Assembly (NCBI GenBank): GCA_025963485.1
Contig: JAOQAO010000007.1
Location: 1 to 43,916, forward strand
DNA length: 43,916 bases
Direction: 5' to 3'
Origin: Bacteroidota bacterium
Lineage (GTDB): Bacteria; Bacteroidota; Bacteroidia; Chitinophagales; LD1
The notes under the pieces were generated by a model. That model was not told the DNA's origin, searched no databases, and was given only the letters and a program-made list of their open reading frames with translations. A program made the position numbers and the translations under genes. Shown piece by piece: positions 1 to 9,645 of the stretch (within the stretch, counting starts at the first letter, position 1; every line of letters begins with the position of its first letter).

Positions 1-2
1 AG

Positions 3-3000
3 ATCGCTGTTATGAAAGTGGGTTGTGATGAGTTCAGGAATGGGGTACTCATAGGCCATATCGAGCGCGATATGCAGGTGATCATCACAAACTGTAACAA
101 CAGCCCTCCTACCGCAGGAGGTATCAATGGCACTACAGGCGCCAATCAATATGTCTACAATACCAATGCCTGCTCCAACTTCTGCTTTACTATACAGACA
201 GCAGATCCCAATGCTTCGGACAGCGTTTACGCCAGGCTGATCAATCAATCTATGCCGGGCGCAACTATCACCTCATCGGGTGGCCTCAGGCCACTGCTCA
301 CCGTTTGCTGGGCGCCCACTCAGGCCGATGTAGGATCACACCCTTTTGTCATCGCACTACGCGATAATGCATGTCCTTACTACGGCTCCTCATCGCAGGG
401 ATATACTGTTAACGTAGCCGCAGCTTCCAACCCTCCGGTCAACGCCGGACGAGATACCACGCTGTGCCCGGGCCAAACGACTACACTCACGGCCACATCT
501 ACAGGATCTGTGACCAACTACACCTGGTCAGACGGCACCACTACGCATGCTGGTGCGACATGGGCAAATGTCAATCCTGCCGTGACCACGATCTACACCG
601 TCACGGCTACCTATTCCAACGGATGCCAGCTCACCGATCAGGTGATCGTGCGCAGGAACCCGCAGCCTACCATCACGGCATTCCCTCCGGTGTCTACTAT
701 CTGCTCTACATCAGACACCGTGCAGATCACGGCTATATCATCCCATGCGGCGAGCTACCAGTGGTCGCCTCCGGGAGGACTGACATGTACTACCTGCGCA
801 TCACCCAAGATATCCCCTACTGTCAGTACGACATATACGGTGATCGCTTATGACTCTTTCGGGTGCGTGAGCCCGCCTTTCAATGTCACTGTCAATCTCA
901 ATGCTCCGCCTCCTACGCAGAGCTGCTCGGTCATCTATGCAACACCGAATGGCGTAGGCACCGGTACGCAGGCCTCGCCGGCCAATCTGGCCACAGCACT
1001 CGGCCTGGCTCAATGTAACAATGCCATCATCAAACTCGATATAGGCACCTATACGATCGATTATCCTATTACCAATATCGGCAGCAATACCACGCTCGAA
1101 GGTGGTTTTGATCGCCTCAATAACTGGATAAAACGCAGTACACCGGGTGCGACTACGATATACCGCAGCGCCCTGGGTATGGAAAGCAACAGCGCCAGTG
1201 CCAGGCTCGTAGCTATATACCTGAACGGCGCACAGTACGTGCGTTTCCAGGACCTGACGATACAAACGGCAAACTGTCCTGCTACATTGCCTACCGATAC
1301 ATTCGGCGCGAGCAACTATGTGATCCATATGACCAATTGCTCTAATTACAACTTCGTCAGGTGCCAGATCATACCCGGCAGCGCATCCAATGGCAGTGTA
1401 GGTGTGAGTGCGGCAGGCGCAGGCGCCGCGGGCCATCCCGGTGGCAGCGCCAGCGGCAGCGCAAGAGCCGGTGCTCCCGGTGGAGCAGGCCCTAATGCCG
1501 GTGGCAATGGTGGCCAGGGCGGCAATGGCGGCAGTCTCTCAGGCGGCAGCGGCACAGCTGGCACAGCCGGTACAGGCACCGGCGCTGGCACTGGCGGCTC
1601 AGGCGGTGGCGGCGGTACCTTCTGTCCTTCTGTCTTTATATTCGGAGGAGGCCAGGGTGGCGTAGGAACTAATGGTGCCAACGGCACTCTCGGTACTACA
1701 GGCGCAAATGGTGGGCCGGGATCTATAGCCGGTGGCTTTTTCCTCGATGGGAATCGCGGTGTAGATGGCAATCCGGGAACCAATGGTGCCGGTGGTGGCG
1801 GAGGCGGAGGATGCGGCGCTGCCGGAGGCAATACAGACGGGTCCGGCGGTGGCGGAGGCGGGAGCGGAGGCATCGGCGGGCCAGGTGGTACTGGAGGTGG
1901 CAGCGGCGGCGGATGCTTTGGTATATTCTCCAATAATAACGGGGCCAATGGCGTCATACTCCAATGTAATATAGGCGCCGTAGTGATCGGCACTGGCGGC
2001 ACCGGTGGCACTGGTGGTAACGGTGGTGCAGGTGGTATCGGTGGCTCGGCCGGCTCGGGCGGGTCGGGTTGTGACAACGTAGGCAATGGTGGCAATGGTG
2101 GCAATGGTGGTCAGGGCGGCAATGGCGGCTCGGGTGCCAATGGCCTCGGCGCCAGGATCTACATTACGAGCGGTACACCGCTTGTCACAGGTGATAGCCT
2201 CTTCAGTCTCGTGGCCCAACCTACGATCTTCGCAGCCAATATCTCCTGTACCAACAGGGATGATACCCTCTCCTCAGCCTCATCGGGCAACTGGACAGCA
2301 GGAGCAGGTTCCGCTCCGCCATCGGGTATTGGTACATCACTTATCACTCAGTACAGCACGACCGGCAGGAAGGATATAGGCTACAGCGGCAATACCTATG
2401 ACGGTTTTGTGAATATCGCACTCGACCAGAGTACGTTCATACCGGTTATAGCCTCTTCAGCACCGGTACTGAACACAGATACATTCTGGCTGTGCAAAGG
2501 CTCCACTTCAAATTTCAATATACAGATAGCTTCAGCAGATACTTTCCAATGGAATTTTGGCGGAGCCACAGTGCCCAACACTTATTATGGTTCCAACGTC
2601 CAAAATCTCAGTAACCTCACTTTCAATACGGCAGGTACATTTATGATCCTCGCGCGTATCAAAACAAGCTGCTGCGGATGGTCGCCATACGATACTGCAT
2701 ACCTGCTCGTAGAACCGAACGCCACGATCAACTATACCGGCCCGACTAGTTTCTGCGCCGGGGATAGTGTCCATATTATTCTGGGAGGTATAGCCACCTC
2801 ATACTCATGGAGCCCTATAGCTGGCGTCAGCAATCCTACCGGCTCAAATGTATACATAGCGCCGCAGGTGAGTACAAACTACCTGGCTACCGCATACAGC
2901 CCGAGAGGACTTTGCAATGCCGATACATCTATCTTCATTACCAAGACACTCCCGGCTACGCTGGCCTTCACTACTGTAGATGCCACCTGCGGATCCAACG

Positions 3001-6000
3001 GCAGCGTTATGGTCACTCCTACTCCACTGGGTTCCTATACTTACCTGTGGAATAATGCATCAGGTGCAAACAATGGCGCTACTATCAGCAACCAACCGGT
3101 CGGAACATATACGGTAATCGTCACACCGACAGGCAGCAACTGCTCTGTCACTGGATCTGCCGGCATAAGCACCGGTGGTGGCTTGCAGGCTTTCATCATA
3201 AAGACAGTCATGCCTAAGTGCTTTGGCCAGTGCAATGGCCAGGTGAAGGTCAAGGCAATAGGTGGTGTAGGTCCATACACCTACTTCTGGTCACCGGCAG
3301 CAGCCAATATAGACAGCCTCATCAATCGCTGTGCGGGCAACTACTCAGTCACTATCACCGATGCCAATAACTGTACCTCATCTACCAGCGTCACACTCAC
3401 GCAGCCTGCTGTGCTGCAGGCAGTAGTACTCGATAGTGTGAGCCCACGTTGCCCTGGTCAATGTACAGGATATGCCTTTGCCGATGGTCAGGGTGGTACT
3501 GGTCCTTATAGCTTCGCATGGAGCAATGGCTCAGCGGCGCAAAAAGATACGCTGCTTTGCCCTGGGCATTACACGCTGGGCATTGTGGACCAGAATGGAT
3601 GTACAGCGACGACCGCGGTGAATATCATCAGTGCCCTGCCTATGTCGATCGCTTTTGCTACGATCAATGATAGCTGCTTTGGCAAATGCGATGGCAGTAT
3701 AAAGGCGACAGTAACCAATGGACAAACACCATATGTCTACCATTGGAGTAGTACTCTAGCCAATATCGATAGTATCCGAAACCTGTGTGTCGGCATGTAC
3801 AGGCTGACGGTTACGGATTCATTCACCTGTACCAAGATCGACTCGCAGGCCATCACCCAGCCTACACAGGTGACAGCAGCCATAGGCAGCCAGATCAATG
3901 ACAGCTGCTTCGGCCAGTGCAACGGACGCCTGACTGCTGTCGGCGGTGGCGGTACTCCGGGCTACTCCTACCTGTGGAGTAATGCTGGCACTACCGGCCC
4001 GCTGGATAGCAATCTCTGTATAAATACTTACCGCGTGACAGTAACTGATGCGATGACATGTACAGCTACAGTCTCTGCTACTATCACACAGCCTGCCGTG
4101 CTGAATATCGTCATCAGCAGCACGCGAAACGACAGTTGCAACGGGCAATGTAATGGACGGATAGTGACCACCACTACTGGCGGCACACCACCATATGCCT
4201 ATGCATGGACCGGTGGTGGTACTCCGGGCAATAATGGCGTAGACAGCAATCTCTGCGTGGGACATTATATAGTAACCGTGACAGATGTGATGGGCTGTAC
4301 TGATACCGTCAGTGCCAATATCACCGAACCAGCCCCGCTTGTTTTATCACTCGTAAGCGTGACCAATGTATCTTGTTTCGGTGGCAATAACGGGCAAATA
4401 GTCGTCAGCGCGACAGGCGGCACACCTGCTCCTGTCCTCCTCTATGCTATAGACGGCCCACCTATTATACCGCAGGCTTCCGGTACGTTCAGCGGACTTA
4501 CCGCAGGTATGCACGTAGTAGGGGTCGGAGACTCACATCTCTGTATCGATACACTGCATATCCTCATCACAGAACCTACTCAACTCGTCGCCGATACCGT
4601 CTCGACCACTCAGGTATCCTGCTTCGGTGGCAATGACGGACAGATCATCATCAAGGTATCAGGAGGTACGACCCCATACACCTACGTATGGCCGCAGGTG
4701 CCGGGCAATATCGACAGCATAGCGGATCCGCTGACTGCCAATACATACTCTGCCTATGTCACAGATGCAAAAGGATGTAAAGATACAGTGGTCGCCACGA
4801 TCACCCAGCCTGCTGTGCTCAATGCTACAGTGATCACCGATAGTGTCACCTGCTTCGGGCTTAGCGATGGCAAAGTATTCGTCACTCCTACCGGAGGCAC
4901 TGCGCCATATACTTATCAGCTCGATGGGGCCGGGCCTTTCCAGGTCGCCGATAGCTTTACTACTTTGGCCGCAGGCCCGCATAGTGTCATTGTCACTGAT
5001 GCACACAATTGCACCAAGACAGTCAACTTCACGATCTATCAGCCTAACGTCCTCACGGCATCGGTCATCAATAAACGGAACGCAAGCTGTAATGGCGTGT
5101 GCGATGGCATGATCGAGCTGGGAGCTCTGGGAGGCACTTCTCCATATTCATATTCTATCAATGGTCTAGTATACTACCTCGTGGATTCATTCTCTTCGCT
5201 CTGCGCAGGCACTTACAATTTTACTGTACTGGATGTAAATGGATGCTCAGTGACCGTCATAGACAGTATCACCCAGCCTACTCCGGTAGTGCTTTCACTG
5301 GTCAGCACTACAGATCCATCATGCTTCGGCGGATCGGATGGACAGATCGTGGTCAGTGCAGCGGGTGGCACGCCTATTTACCTTTATGCCATAGACGGCC
5401 CACCTATCATTCCACAGGCTTCCGGTACGTTCAATGGACTTAGCGCTGGCCTGCATGTGGTGGGCGTGGGAGATTCCCATGGATGCCTCGATACACTTCA
5501 CATCCTGCTCGGGCAGCCCGCGCAGCTCGTAGCTGATACCATATCGACCACACCTGTCACCTGTTTCGGCGGTAGTGATGGTGAGATCATACTCAGCGTC
5601 ACGGGTGGCACCTATCCATACTCATACAGCTGGCCTCAGTCGCCCGCCAATATCGATAGCATAGGTGACAACCTCACAGCGAATGTATATACCGCGATCG
5701 TCACAGATGCCAAAGGGTGCAAAGATACGGTAGTGGCAGAGGTCACTCAGCCGCTCCAACTGACCGCGACGGTGTTAGTCGACAGCATATCCTGCTTCGG
5801 TGGCAGCGATGGCAAAGTATTTATAACACCTGCCGGAGGTGTAGGACCATATATGTATCAACTGGATGCTTCGGGCACCTATCAGCCCGAGGACAGTTTC
5901 ATCAATCTCAGCGTCGGTCCGCATAGTGTCGATGTACAGGATGCTAATCTTTGCACAATCAATATAGCATTCAACGTTTACCAGCCGACACTGCTCGTAG

Positions 6001-7913
6001 CCAGTATCGCAGGCACACGTGATGCCAGCTGCAATGGCCGCTGTGATGGCATGGTCAGGGCAAGTGCTGCAGGTGGTACCCCTCCATACTCATACTCTAT
6101 TGACGGCTTCACATACTTCCTTGTGGATTCGTTCAATAACGTTTGTGCGGGCACCTATACTATGACCATCCTCGATCTCAAAGGATGCTCAGCTACAGCA
6201 CCTGTCACGATCAATGAACCAACTGTACTTGCGCTCTTGCCGGTAGACTCTACGCAGCCGAGCTGCTTTAATGGCAACAACGGAGCTTTCACTGTGGTCG
6301 ATACAGGTGGCACACCGGGCTATCAGTATTCTATAGATGGGGGTACGACCTATCAGGCCAGCGGCAATTTCACCGGGCAGCCACCTGGTCCAAAAACCGT
6401 AACAGGCAAAGACGCCAATGGCTGTACAGCTACCTATATCATCACTGTGCCTAATGCACCACCTAATGACACCTACTCTACAGTGATCACCAATGTGACC
6501 TGCAACGGTGGCAGCGACGGTACTATCACTGCCTCTATCGTCGGTGGTGGCACTATCCCGCCATACACCTACACATGGGCGTACAATAACTCTCATGGTA
6601 CAGGCCTGACCGGTATACCTGCAGGTACCTATACAGTGCTTATCACCGACGGCAACGGATGTATAGTATATGGCCCCGCAGATAGCGTAGTGACCCAGCC
6701 TACACCGATCACCGATACCTATACAGTGCAGGAGGTGAAATGCTTCGGTGGCAATGATGGATGCTTCACCGTCACACCATCAGGTGGCACACCTCCATAT
6801 ACACACTCATGGTCTACCGGTGCTACTACTGCCAATCCATGCGGATTTGCCATAGGTACCTACACCGATACGATCAGGGATGCGAATGGATGTATACACA
6901 TCGACAATGCAATCATCATGACACAGCCTACACCGGTCACAGCGACAGCCAGTCCGACTGCTATCACCTGTCCCGGCGATAGCAATGGTACTATCTCAGT
7001 GACACCTGGCGGTGGTACACCGGGGTATACATACAACTGGGCTCCTATATCGTCAAATGCACAAAATGTGGCCGGCCTGCAGCTCGGTACCTATACCGTG
7101 ACCGTGACAGATGTGAACCTGTGTACTGCATCTGCTACTGCGGATATCCTGGCAGTCGATCCGATGATACTCCATCCTCAGGTCAAGAATGTACTCTGTA
7201 CACCTCTGAAGAATGGATTTATCTATCTGCCTATCACCGGCGGTACACCTGCATACAACTATGTATGGAGCAATAACAGCACGTCAAACTATCTGCCAGC
7301 CCTCGATAATGGTACGTATGATGTCACTATCACCGATGCTAACGGATGCGAGATTGATACTTCATTCATCATCACTACAGATTCATCCTTCATCATCAGG
7401 GTATCGCCAGACACGGCTACAATCAATCAGGGAGATGCTATCGCTCTCGGTGTCGATGTCATAGGTGGTGGCACACTCGCCAGCATCACATGGGATCAGG
7501 ATTTCGGATTGACCTGCTATGACTGTATCACACCTGTGGCTACTCCGCTCCATACTACAGAGTATGTAGCGCACGCAGTGAGCGACAGCGGATGCATATC
7601 CGATTCGCGCTCGATCATCACGGTCATACCGCAGCATCAGTTGTACGTGCCCAATACATTCACACCAAATGGCGATGGTATCAACGATGAGTGGGAGATA
7701 TTCGGCAATAAGAAGTCATGGCTCTTTGTCCAGGTCGCTGTCTTTGACAGGTGGGGCGAAAAGGTGTTTGAATCAAACGATGTCGACTTCAAATGGGACG
7801 GTACATTCAAGGGAACACTCATGGAGCCTAATGTGTATGTCTATGTGCTGAGTGTGACATTCGTAGATGACTATACTACCAATAATAAAGGTACTGTCAC
7901 CGTATTGAGATAA
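3..7913 (+). CDS. Giant T9SS type B surface protein with SprB repeats and a glycine-rich beta-helix insert (5' partial)
   Basis: The frame is open to the left window edge and the first residues lack a signal peptide, so the N-terminus lies outside. Counting from the ATG at 12: residues 1-300 hold Ig/PKD-like segments. About 300-790 resemble a right-handed beta-helix (CSVIYATPNGVGTGTQASP start), interrupted at about 465-716 by a very Gly-rich stretch (GGNGG, GGTGG). About 1060-2440 hold roughly 18 SprB-type repeats (C[FN]GG.[ND]G......GGTPPY.Y.W). The last ~90 residues are a gliding-motility C-terminal domain (VPNTFTPNGDGINDEW, FDRWGEKVF, NVYVYV), which is the T9SS type B sorting signal. The family is exported across the outer membrane and acts as adhesin or motility surface protein; the ligand cannot be read from sequence. 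A 942-bp block is duplicated inside the repeat array. menE follows after 16 bp. Confidence 0.93.
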   Translation: MAVMKVGCDEFRNGVLIGHIERDMQVIITNCNNSPPTAGGINGTTGANQYVYNTNACSNFCFTIQTADPNASDSVYARLINQSMPGATITSSGGLRPLLTVCWAPTQADVGSHPFVIALRDNACPYYGSSSQGYTVNVAAASNPPVNAGRDTTLCPGQTTTLTATSTGSVTNYTWSDGTTTHAGATWANVNPAVTTIYTVTATYSNGCQLTDQVIVRRNPQPTITAFPPVSTICSTSDTVQITAISSHAASYQWSPPGGLTCTTCASPKISPTVSTTYTVIAYDSFGCVSPPFNVTVNLNAPPPTQSCSVIYATPNGVGTGTQASPANLATALGLAQCNNAIIKLDIGTYTIDYPITNIGSNTTLEGGFDRLNNWIKRSTPGATTIYRSALGMESNSASARLVAIYLNGAQYVRFQDLTIQTANCPATLPTDTFGASNYVIHMTNCSNYNFVRCQIIPGSASNGSVGVSAAGAGAAGHPGGSASGSARAGAPGGAGPNAGGNGGQGGNGGSLSGGSGTAGTAGTGTGAGTGGSGGGGGTFCPSVFIFGGGQGGVGTNGANGTLGTTGANGGPGSIAGGFFLDGNRGVDGNPGTNGAGGGGGGGCGAAGGNTDGSGGGGGGSGGIGGPGGTGGGSGGGCFGIFSNNNGANGVILQCNIGAVVIGTGGTGGTGGNGGAGGIGGSAGSGGSGCDNVGNGGNGGNGGQGGNGGSGANGLGARIYITSGTPLVTGDSLFSLVAQPTIFAANISCTNRDDTLSSASSGNWTAGAGSAPPSGIGTSLITQYSTTGRKDIGYSGNTYDGFVNIALDQSTFIPVIASSAPVLNTDTFWLCKGSTSNFNIQIASADTFQWNFGGATVPNTYYGSNVQNLSNLTFNTAGTFMILARIKTSCCGWSPYDTAYLLVEPNATINYTGPTSFCAGDSVHIILGGIATSYSWSPIAGVSNPTGSNVYIAPQVSTNYLATAYSPRGLCNADTSIFITKTLPATLAFTTVDATCGSNGSVMVTPTPLGSYTYLWNNASGANNGATISNQPVGTYTVIVTPTGSNCSVTGSAGISTGGGLQAFIIKTVMPKCFGQCNGQVKVKAIGGVGPYTYFWSPAAANIDSLINRCAGNYSVTITDANNCTSSTSVTLTQPAVLQAVVLDSVSPRCPGQCTGYAFADGQGGTGPYSFAWSNGSAAQKDTLLCPGHYTLGIVDQNGCTATTAVNIISALPMSIAFATINDSCFGKCDGSIKATVTNGQTPYVYHWSSTLANIDSIRNLCVGMYRLTVTDSFTCTKIDSQAITQPTQVTAAIGSQINDSCFGQCNGRLTAVGGGGTPGYSYLWSNAGTTGPLDSNLCINTYRVTVTDAMTCTATVSATITQPAVLNIVISSTRNDSCNGQCNGRIVTTTTGGTPPYAYAWTGGGTPGNNGVDSNLCVGHYIVTVTDVMGCTDTVSANITEPAPLVLSLVSVTNVSCFGGNNGQIVVSATGGTPAPVLLYAIDGPPIIPQASGTFSGLTAGMHVVGVGDSHLCIDTLHILITEPTQLVADTVSTTQVSCFGGNDGQIIIKVSGGTTPYTYVWPQVPGNIDSIADPLTANTYSAYVTDAKGCKDTVVATITQPAVLNATVITDSVTCFGLSDGKVFVTPTGGTAPYTYQLDGAGPFQVADSFTTLAAGPHSVIVTDAHNCTKTVNFTIYQPNVLTASVINKRNASCNGVCDGMIELGALGGTSPYSYSINGLVYYLVDSFSSLCAGTYNFTVLDVNGCSVTVIDSITQPTPVVLSLVSTTDPSCFGGSDGQIVVSAAGGTPIYLYAIDGPPIIPQASGTFNGLSAGLHVVGVGDSHGCLDTLHILLGQPAQLVADTISTTPVTCFGGSDGEIILSVTGGTYPYSYSWPQSPANIDSIGDNLTANVYTAIVTDAKGCKDTVVAEVTQPLQLTATVLVDSISCFGGSDGKVFITPAGGVGPYMYQLDASGTYQPEDSFINLSVGPHSVDVQDANLCTINIAFNVYQPTLLVASIAGTRDASCNGRCDGMVRASAAGGTPPYSYSIDGFTYFLVDSFNNVCAGTYTMTILDLKGCSATAPVTINEPTVLALLPVDSTQPSCFNGNNGAFTVVDTGGTPGYQYSIDGGTTYQASGNFTGQPPGPKTVTGKDANGCTATYIITVPNAPPNDTYSTVITNVTCNGGSDGTITASIVGGGTIPPYTYTWAYNNSHGTGLTGIPAGTYTVLITDGNGCIVYGPADSVVTQPTPITDTYTVQEVKCFGGNDGCFTVTPSGGTPPYTHSWSTGATTANPCGFAIGTYTDTIRDANGCIHIDNAIIMTQPTPVTATASPTAITCPGDSNGTISVTPGGGTPGYTYNWAPISSNAQNVAGLQLGTYTVTVTDVNLCTASATADILAVDPMILHPQVKNVLCTPLKNGFIYLPITGGTPAYNYVWSNNSTSNYLPALDNGTYDVTITDANGCEIDTSFIITTDSSFIIRVSPDTATINQGDAIALGVDVIGGGTLASITWDQDFGLTCYDCITPVATPLHTTEYVAHAVSDSGCISDSRSIITVIPQHQLYVPNTFTPNGDGINDEWEIFGNKKSWLFVQVAVFDRWGEKVFESNDVDFKWDGTFKGTLMEPNVYVYVLSVTFVDDYTTNNKGTVTVLR
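4372..6236 (+). repeat. 942-bp direct duplication of a four-SprB-repeat block
   Basis: Two consecutive blocks of about 314 codons are clearly homologous. Matching anchors are exactly 942 bp apart: ATAGACGGCCCACCTAT at 4449 and 5391, and the GATGC of the DAKGCKDTVVA segment at 4764 and 5706. Each block contains four SprB-type repeats in the same order, including the rare YAIDGPPIIPQASGTF segment. Block boundaries are approximate. The in-frame length shows the duplication was kept as coding sequence. Confidence 0.8.
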
Positions 7914-7917
7914 GCTG

Positions 7918-7925
7918 TATCTTTG
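7918..7925 (+). promoter_or_regulatory. Candidate -7 box (TATCTTTG) for menE
   Basis: TATCTTTG matches the Bacteroidota -7 consensus TAnnTTTG exactly and lies 4 nt before the menE ATG. No convincing TTTG -33 box was found at the usual spacing. If used, the transcript would start at or next to the ATG (leaderless). It overlaps the end of the preceding reading frame region by only a few bases of spacer. Confidence 0.35.
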
Positions 7926-7929
7926 GTCT

Positions 7930-8982
7930 ATGTTTAGCATAGACTTTAGATCATCTCAAGAAAATATAAAGGCAGTTATCCGAAACCGGGACCGCTCCAC
8001 ATGGGAGGTCCCGGTTTTTGATTTTATCATGTCATGGTTTGATCCGGGCGTCGATAGCTTTCCCGTCAAAACATCTGGCTCTACCGGCACACCCAAAATG
8101 ATCGCGCATTCGCGCGAAGCCATTACTGCGAGCGCTACGCGCACCTGTGATTTCTTCGGAGTAAAAGAAGGTGATACTGCTCTCCTATCCCTACCTGCCA
8201 CACACATCGGTGGCAAAATGATGATAGCCCGCAGCCTCGTGCGCAAACTGCAACTCATCTGCACAGAGCCGAAATCAGATCCGCTGGCAGAGTTGGAGTA
8301 CAAAGGGCAAATAGACTTTGCTTCATTCACACCTATGCAGATGAGCATGATACTCGCCAATGCCGCCTCTGCGGCCCGGCTATCACAGATCAAACAGGTC
8401 ATACTCGGCGGGGGTGAAGTCCCTTATACGCTTCGCGAACATGTACAGGACATAGCGCCAGAAGTATATGAAACCTACGGCATGACGGAAACGATCAGCC
8501 ACATCGCATTGAAAAAACTTAATGGCCCTGACCGGTCGGAGTATTTCACCGCACTGGATGGTGTCACGATCTCCTTCGATACCAGAGGCTGCCTGGTCAT
8601 AAACGCTCCGCACCTCCATGAAGGAGACATAGTGACCAACGACATCATAAATATCATTGATGAAAAACAATTCCAGTGGTTAGGGCGATATGATAATGTG
8701 ATCAACACTGGCGGGATCAAAGTATACGCAGAGGAAATAGAAAGAAAGCTACAACCATATATTAGCGGGAACTTCTTCATCACCGGCACTCCCGATGATA
8801 TACTGGGCCAGCAGGTGACGCTAATCATAGAAGGGAAAGAAAATACCTTACTGATCAACGAAGTGAATGCTGCTCTGGACAAATATGAAAAGGTGCGAAG
8901 AGTGCTGCCGGTCGGTAAGTTTGTTTATACGGAAACGGGAAAGGTGAATAAAAAAGAAACAATTAAGCAAGCTATCATTTAG
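7930..8982 (+). CDS. menE: o-Succinylbenzoate-CoA ligase (short Bacteroidota type)
   Basis: This AMP-forming acyl-CoA synthetase activates o-succinylbenzoate to its CoA ester in menaquinone synthesis, in the cytoplasm. The 350-residue length fits the short Bacteroidota MenE rather than the ~450-500 residues of other groups. Visible ANL-superfamily motifs are the phosphate loop TSGSTGTPK (48-56), YETYGMTET (near 180), the hinge-region GRYDNVINTGGIKVYAEEIE and the C-terminal lysine motif TGKVNKKE. It begins 16 bp after the upstream surface-protein gene, with a TAnnTTTG box in that gap, so it probably has its own promoter. No other men genes are adjacent. Another small acyl-CoA ligase is possible, but length and motif pattern favour MenE. 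Confidence 0.9.
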   Translation: MFSIDFRSSQENIKAVIRNRDRSTWEVPVFDFIMSWFDPGVDSFPVKTSGSTGTPKMIAHSREAITASATRTCDFFGVKEGDTALLSLPATHIGGKMMIARSLVRKLQLICTEPKSDPLAELEYKGQIDFASFTPMQMSMILANAASAARLSQIKQVILGGGEVPYTLREHVQDIAPEVYETYGMTETISHIALKKLNGPDRSEYFTALDGVTISFDTRGCLVINAPHLHEGDIVTNDIINIIDEKQFQWLGRYDNVINTGGIKVYAEEIERKLQPYISGNFFITGTPDDILGQQVTLIIEGKENTLLINEVNAALDKYEKVRRVLPVGKFVYTETGKVNKKETIKQAII

Positions 8983-9019
8983 CTTTAATAGATACGCATG
9001 TGCTTTTATATTTCCCTTG

Positions 9020-9065
9020 TTTGTCATCCTTCCCTCGGTTGAACCGAGAGAAGAATTGTCGGACG
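9020..9065 (+). repeat. Degenerate relative of the GIY-YIG element repeat
   Basis: It begins with the same TTTGTCATCC as the 44-bp repeats at 9091 and 9582, then diverges. It contains a small hairpin (CTCGG-TTGAA-CCGAG) and ends in TTGTCGGACGA, resembling the TTGTCG end of the repeat. It is best read as a decayed third copy. The rest of the 8983-9209 gap holds no gene. Confidence 0.4.
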
Positions 9066-9090
9066 AATAGTATATTCCAGCAAGAGTGCC

Positions 9091-9134
9091 CGACAAGCGG
9101 AAAGAGATCCTTCGCTTTCGCTCAGGATGACAAA
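9091..9134 (-). repeat. 44-bp inverted repeat, left copy
   Basis: Exact reverse complement of 9582-9625 over all 44 bases. The TTTGTCATCC end faces the nuclease gene and the CGACAAG end faces outwards. It contains ATCCT...AGGAT, able to form a short stem. The motif resembles a dispersed intergenic repeat type common in Bacteroidota genomes. Confidence 0.9.
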
Positions 9135-9209
9135 AATGCGGATATAGGTGATGGTGTATAGCGCGTATAGTAAAGACATATTTTTGAATTCATTTTATAA
9201 ACAAGTATA

Positions 9210-9521
9210 ATGAACCCTATAGGCACCCACAACTACTATACTTATATAATCATTAACCAAAACCAGACGGTATTATATACAGGAATGACCAATGATCTAC
9301 GCAAACGACTATGAGAACATGAGCAAGGCCTCGTGAAAATGTCAAAAGCATTTACGGGAAAGTATAGATGTATTTATTTGTTGTACTATGAGAGGTTTCA
9401 GTATGTAGATCACGCCATAAAAAGAGAAAAGGAAATAAAGGGCTGGACTCGTGCGAAGAAGAATAACCTGATCAACGAATTCAATCCTGAATGGAAATTC
9501 ATTAATGATGAATTAGAGTAA
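9210..9521 (+). pseudogene. GIY-YIG endonuclease, interrupted by an in-frame TGA
   Basis: The frame opens at ATG 9210 as MNPIGTHNYYTYII, with the catalytic-core signature YTYII...VLYTGMTNDLRKRL. It meets TGA at 9312-9314, then continues in the same frame as EHEQGLVKMSKAFTGKYRC with YYERFQYVDHAIKREKEIKGW and NPEWK to TAA at 9521. This is the full ~100-residue architecture of small UvrC-like GIY-YIG proteins. Relatives usually read RLWEH or RRVYEH here, so the TGA probably replaced a TGG Trp codon. A GTG start at 9333 would give only the C-terminal half, without the GIY and YIG strands. It lies between perfect inverted repeats. A base-calling error is an alternative explanation. Confidence 0.8.
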
Positions 9522-9581
9522 ACAGAGCACGTACGCTCGAATGCTATACAAGCACTTTATTCTTATTTTAAAAACAAATTC

Positions 9582-9625
9582 TTTGTCATCCTGAGCGAAA
9601 GCGAAGGATCTCTTTCCGCTTGTCG
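9582..9625 (+). repeat. 44-bp inverted repeat, right copy
   Basis: Starts TTTGTCATCCTGAGCG and ends CCGCTTGTCG. It is the exact reverse complement of 9091-9134. It sits in the gap between the broken GIY-YIG gene and the converging membrane-protein gene ending at 9646. Confidence 0.9.
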
Positions 9626-9645
9626 CCGACTTTTTCTCTACAAGC

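Larger units (their letters stand above)
9091..9625. mobile_element. Putative 535-bp element: inverted 44-bp repeats flanking a GIY-YIG nuclease gene
   Basis: Perfect 44-bp inverted repeats bracket a single GIY-YIG reading frame with nothing else between them. The layout resembles a repeat pair carrying its own nuclease. No target-site duplication is visible: the flanks are GTGCC on the left and CCGAC on the right. Mobility is inferred from structure only. The nuclease is broken by a stop codon, so this copy is probably inactive. Confidence 0.5.

Noticed and set aside
801-2219. Long minus-strand open frames (up to 252 residues), one extremely Pro-rich
   Set aside because: They are antisense shadows of the Gly-rich and beta-helix coding region; Gly codons read as Pro on the other strand, and no family features or start signals are present.
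9210-9521. TGA read as Sec or Trp in the GIY-YIG gene
   Set aside because: TGA and TAG both appear as interrupting codons in the window and TGA terminates normal genes (for example ccmC), so recoding is not supported; no selenocysteine-type hairpin was noticed after the TGA.
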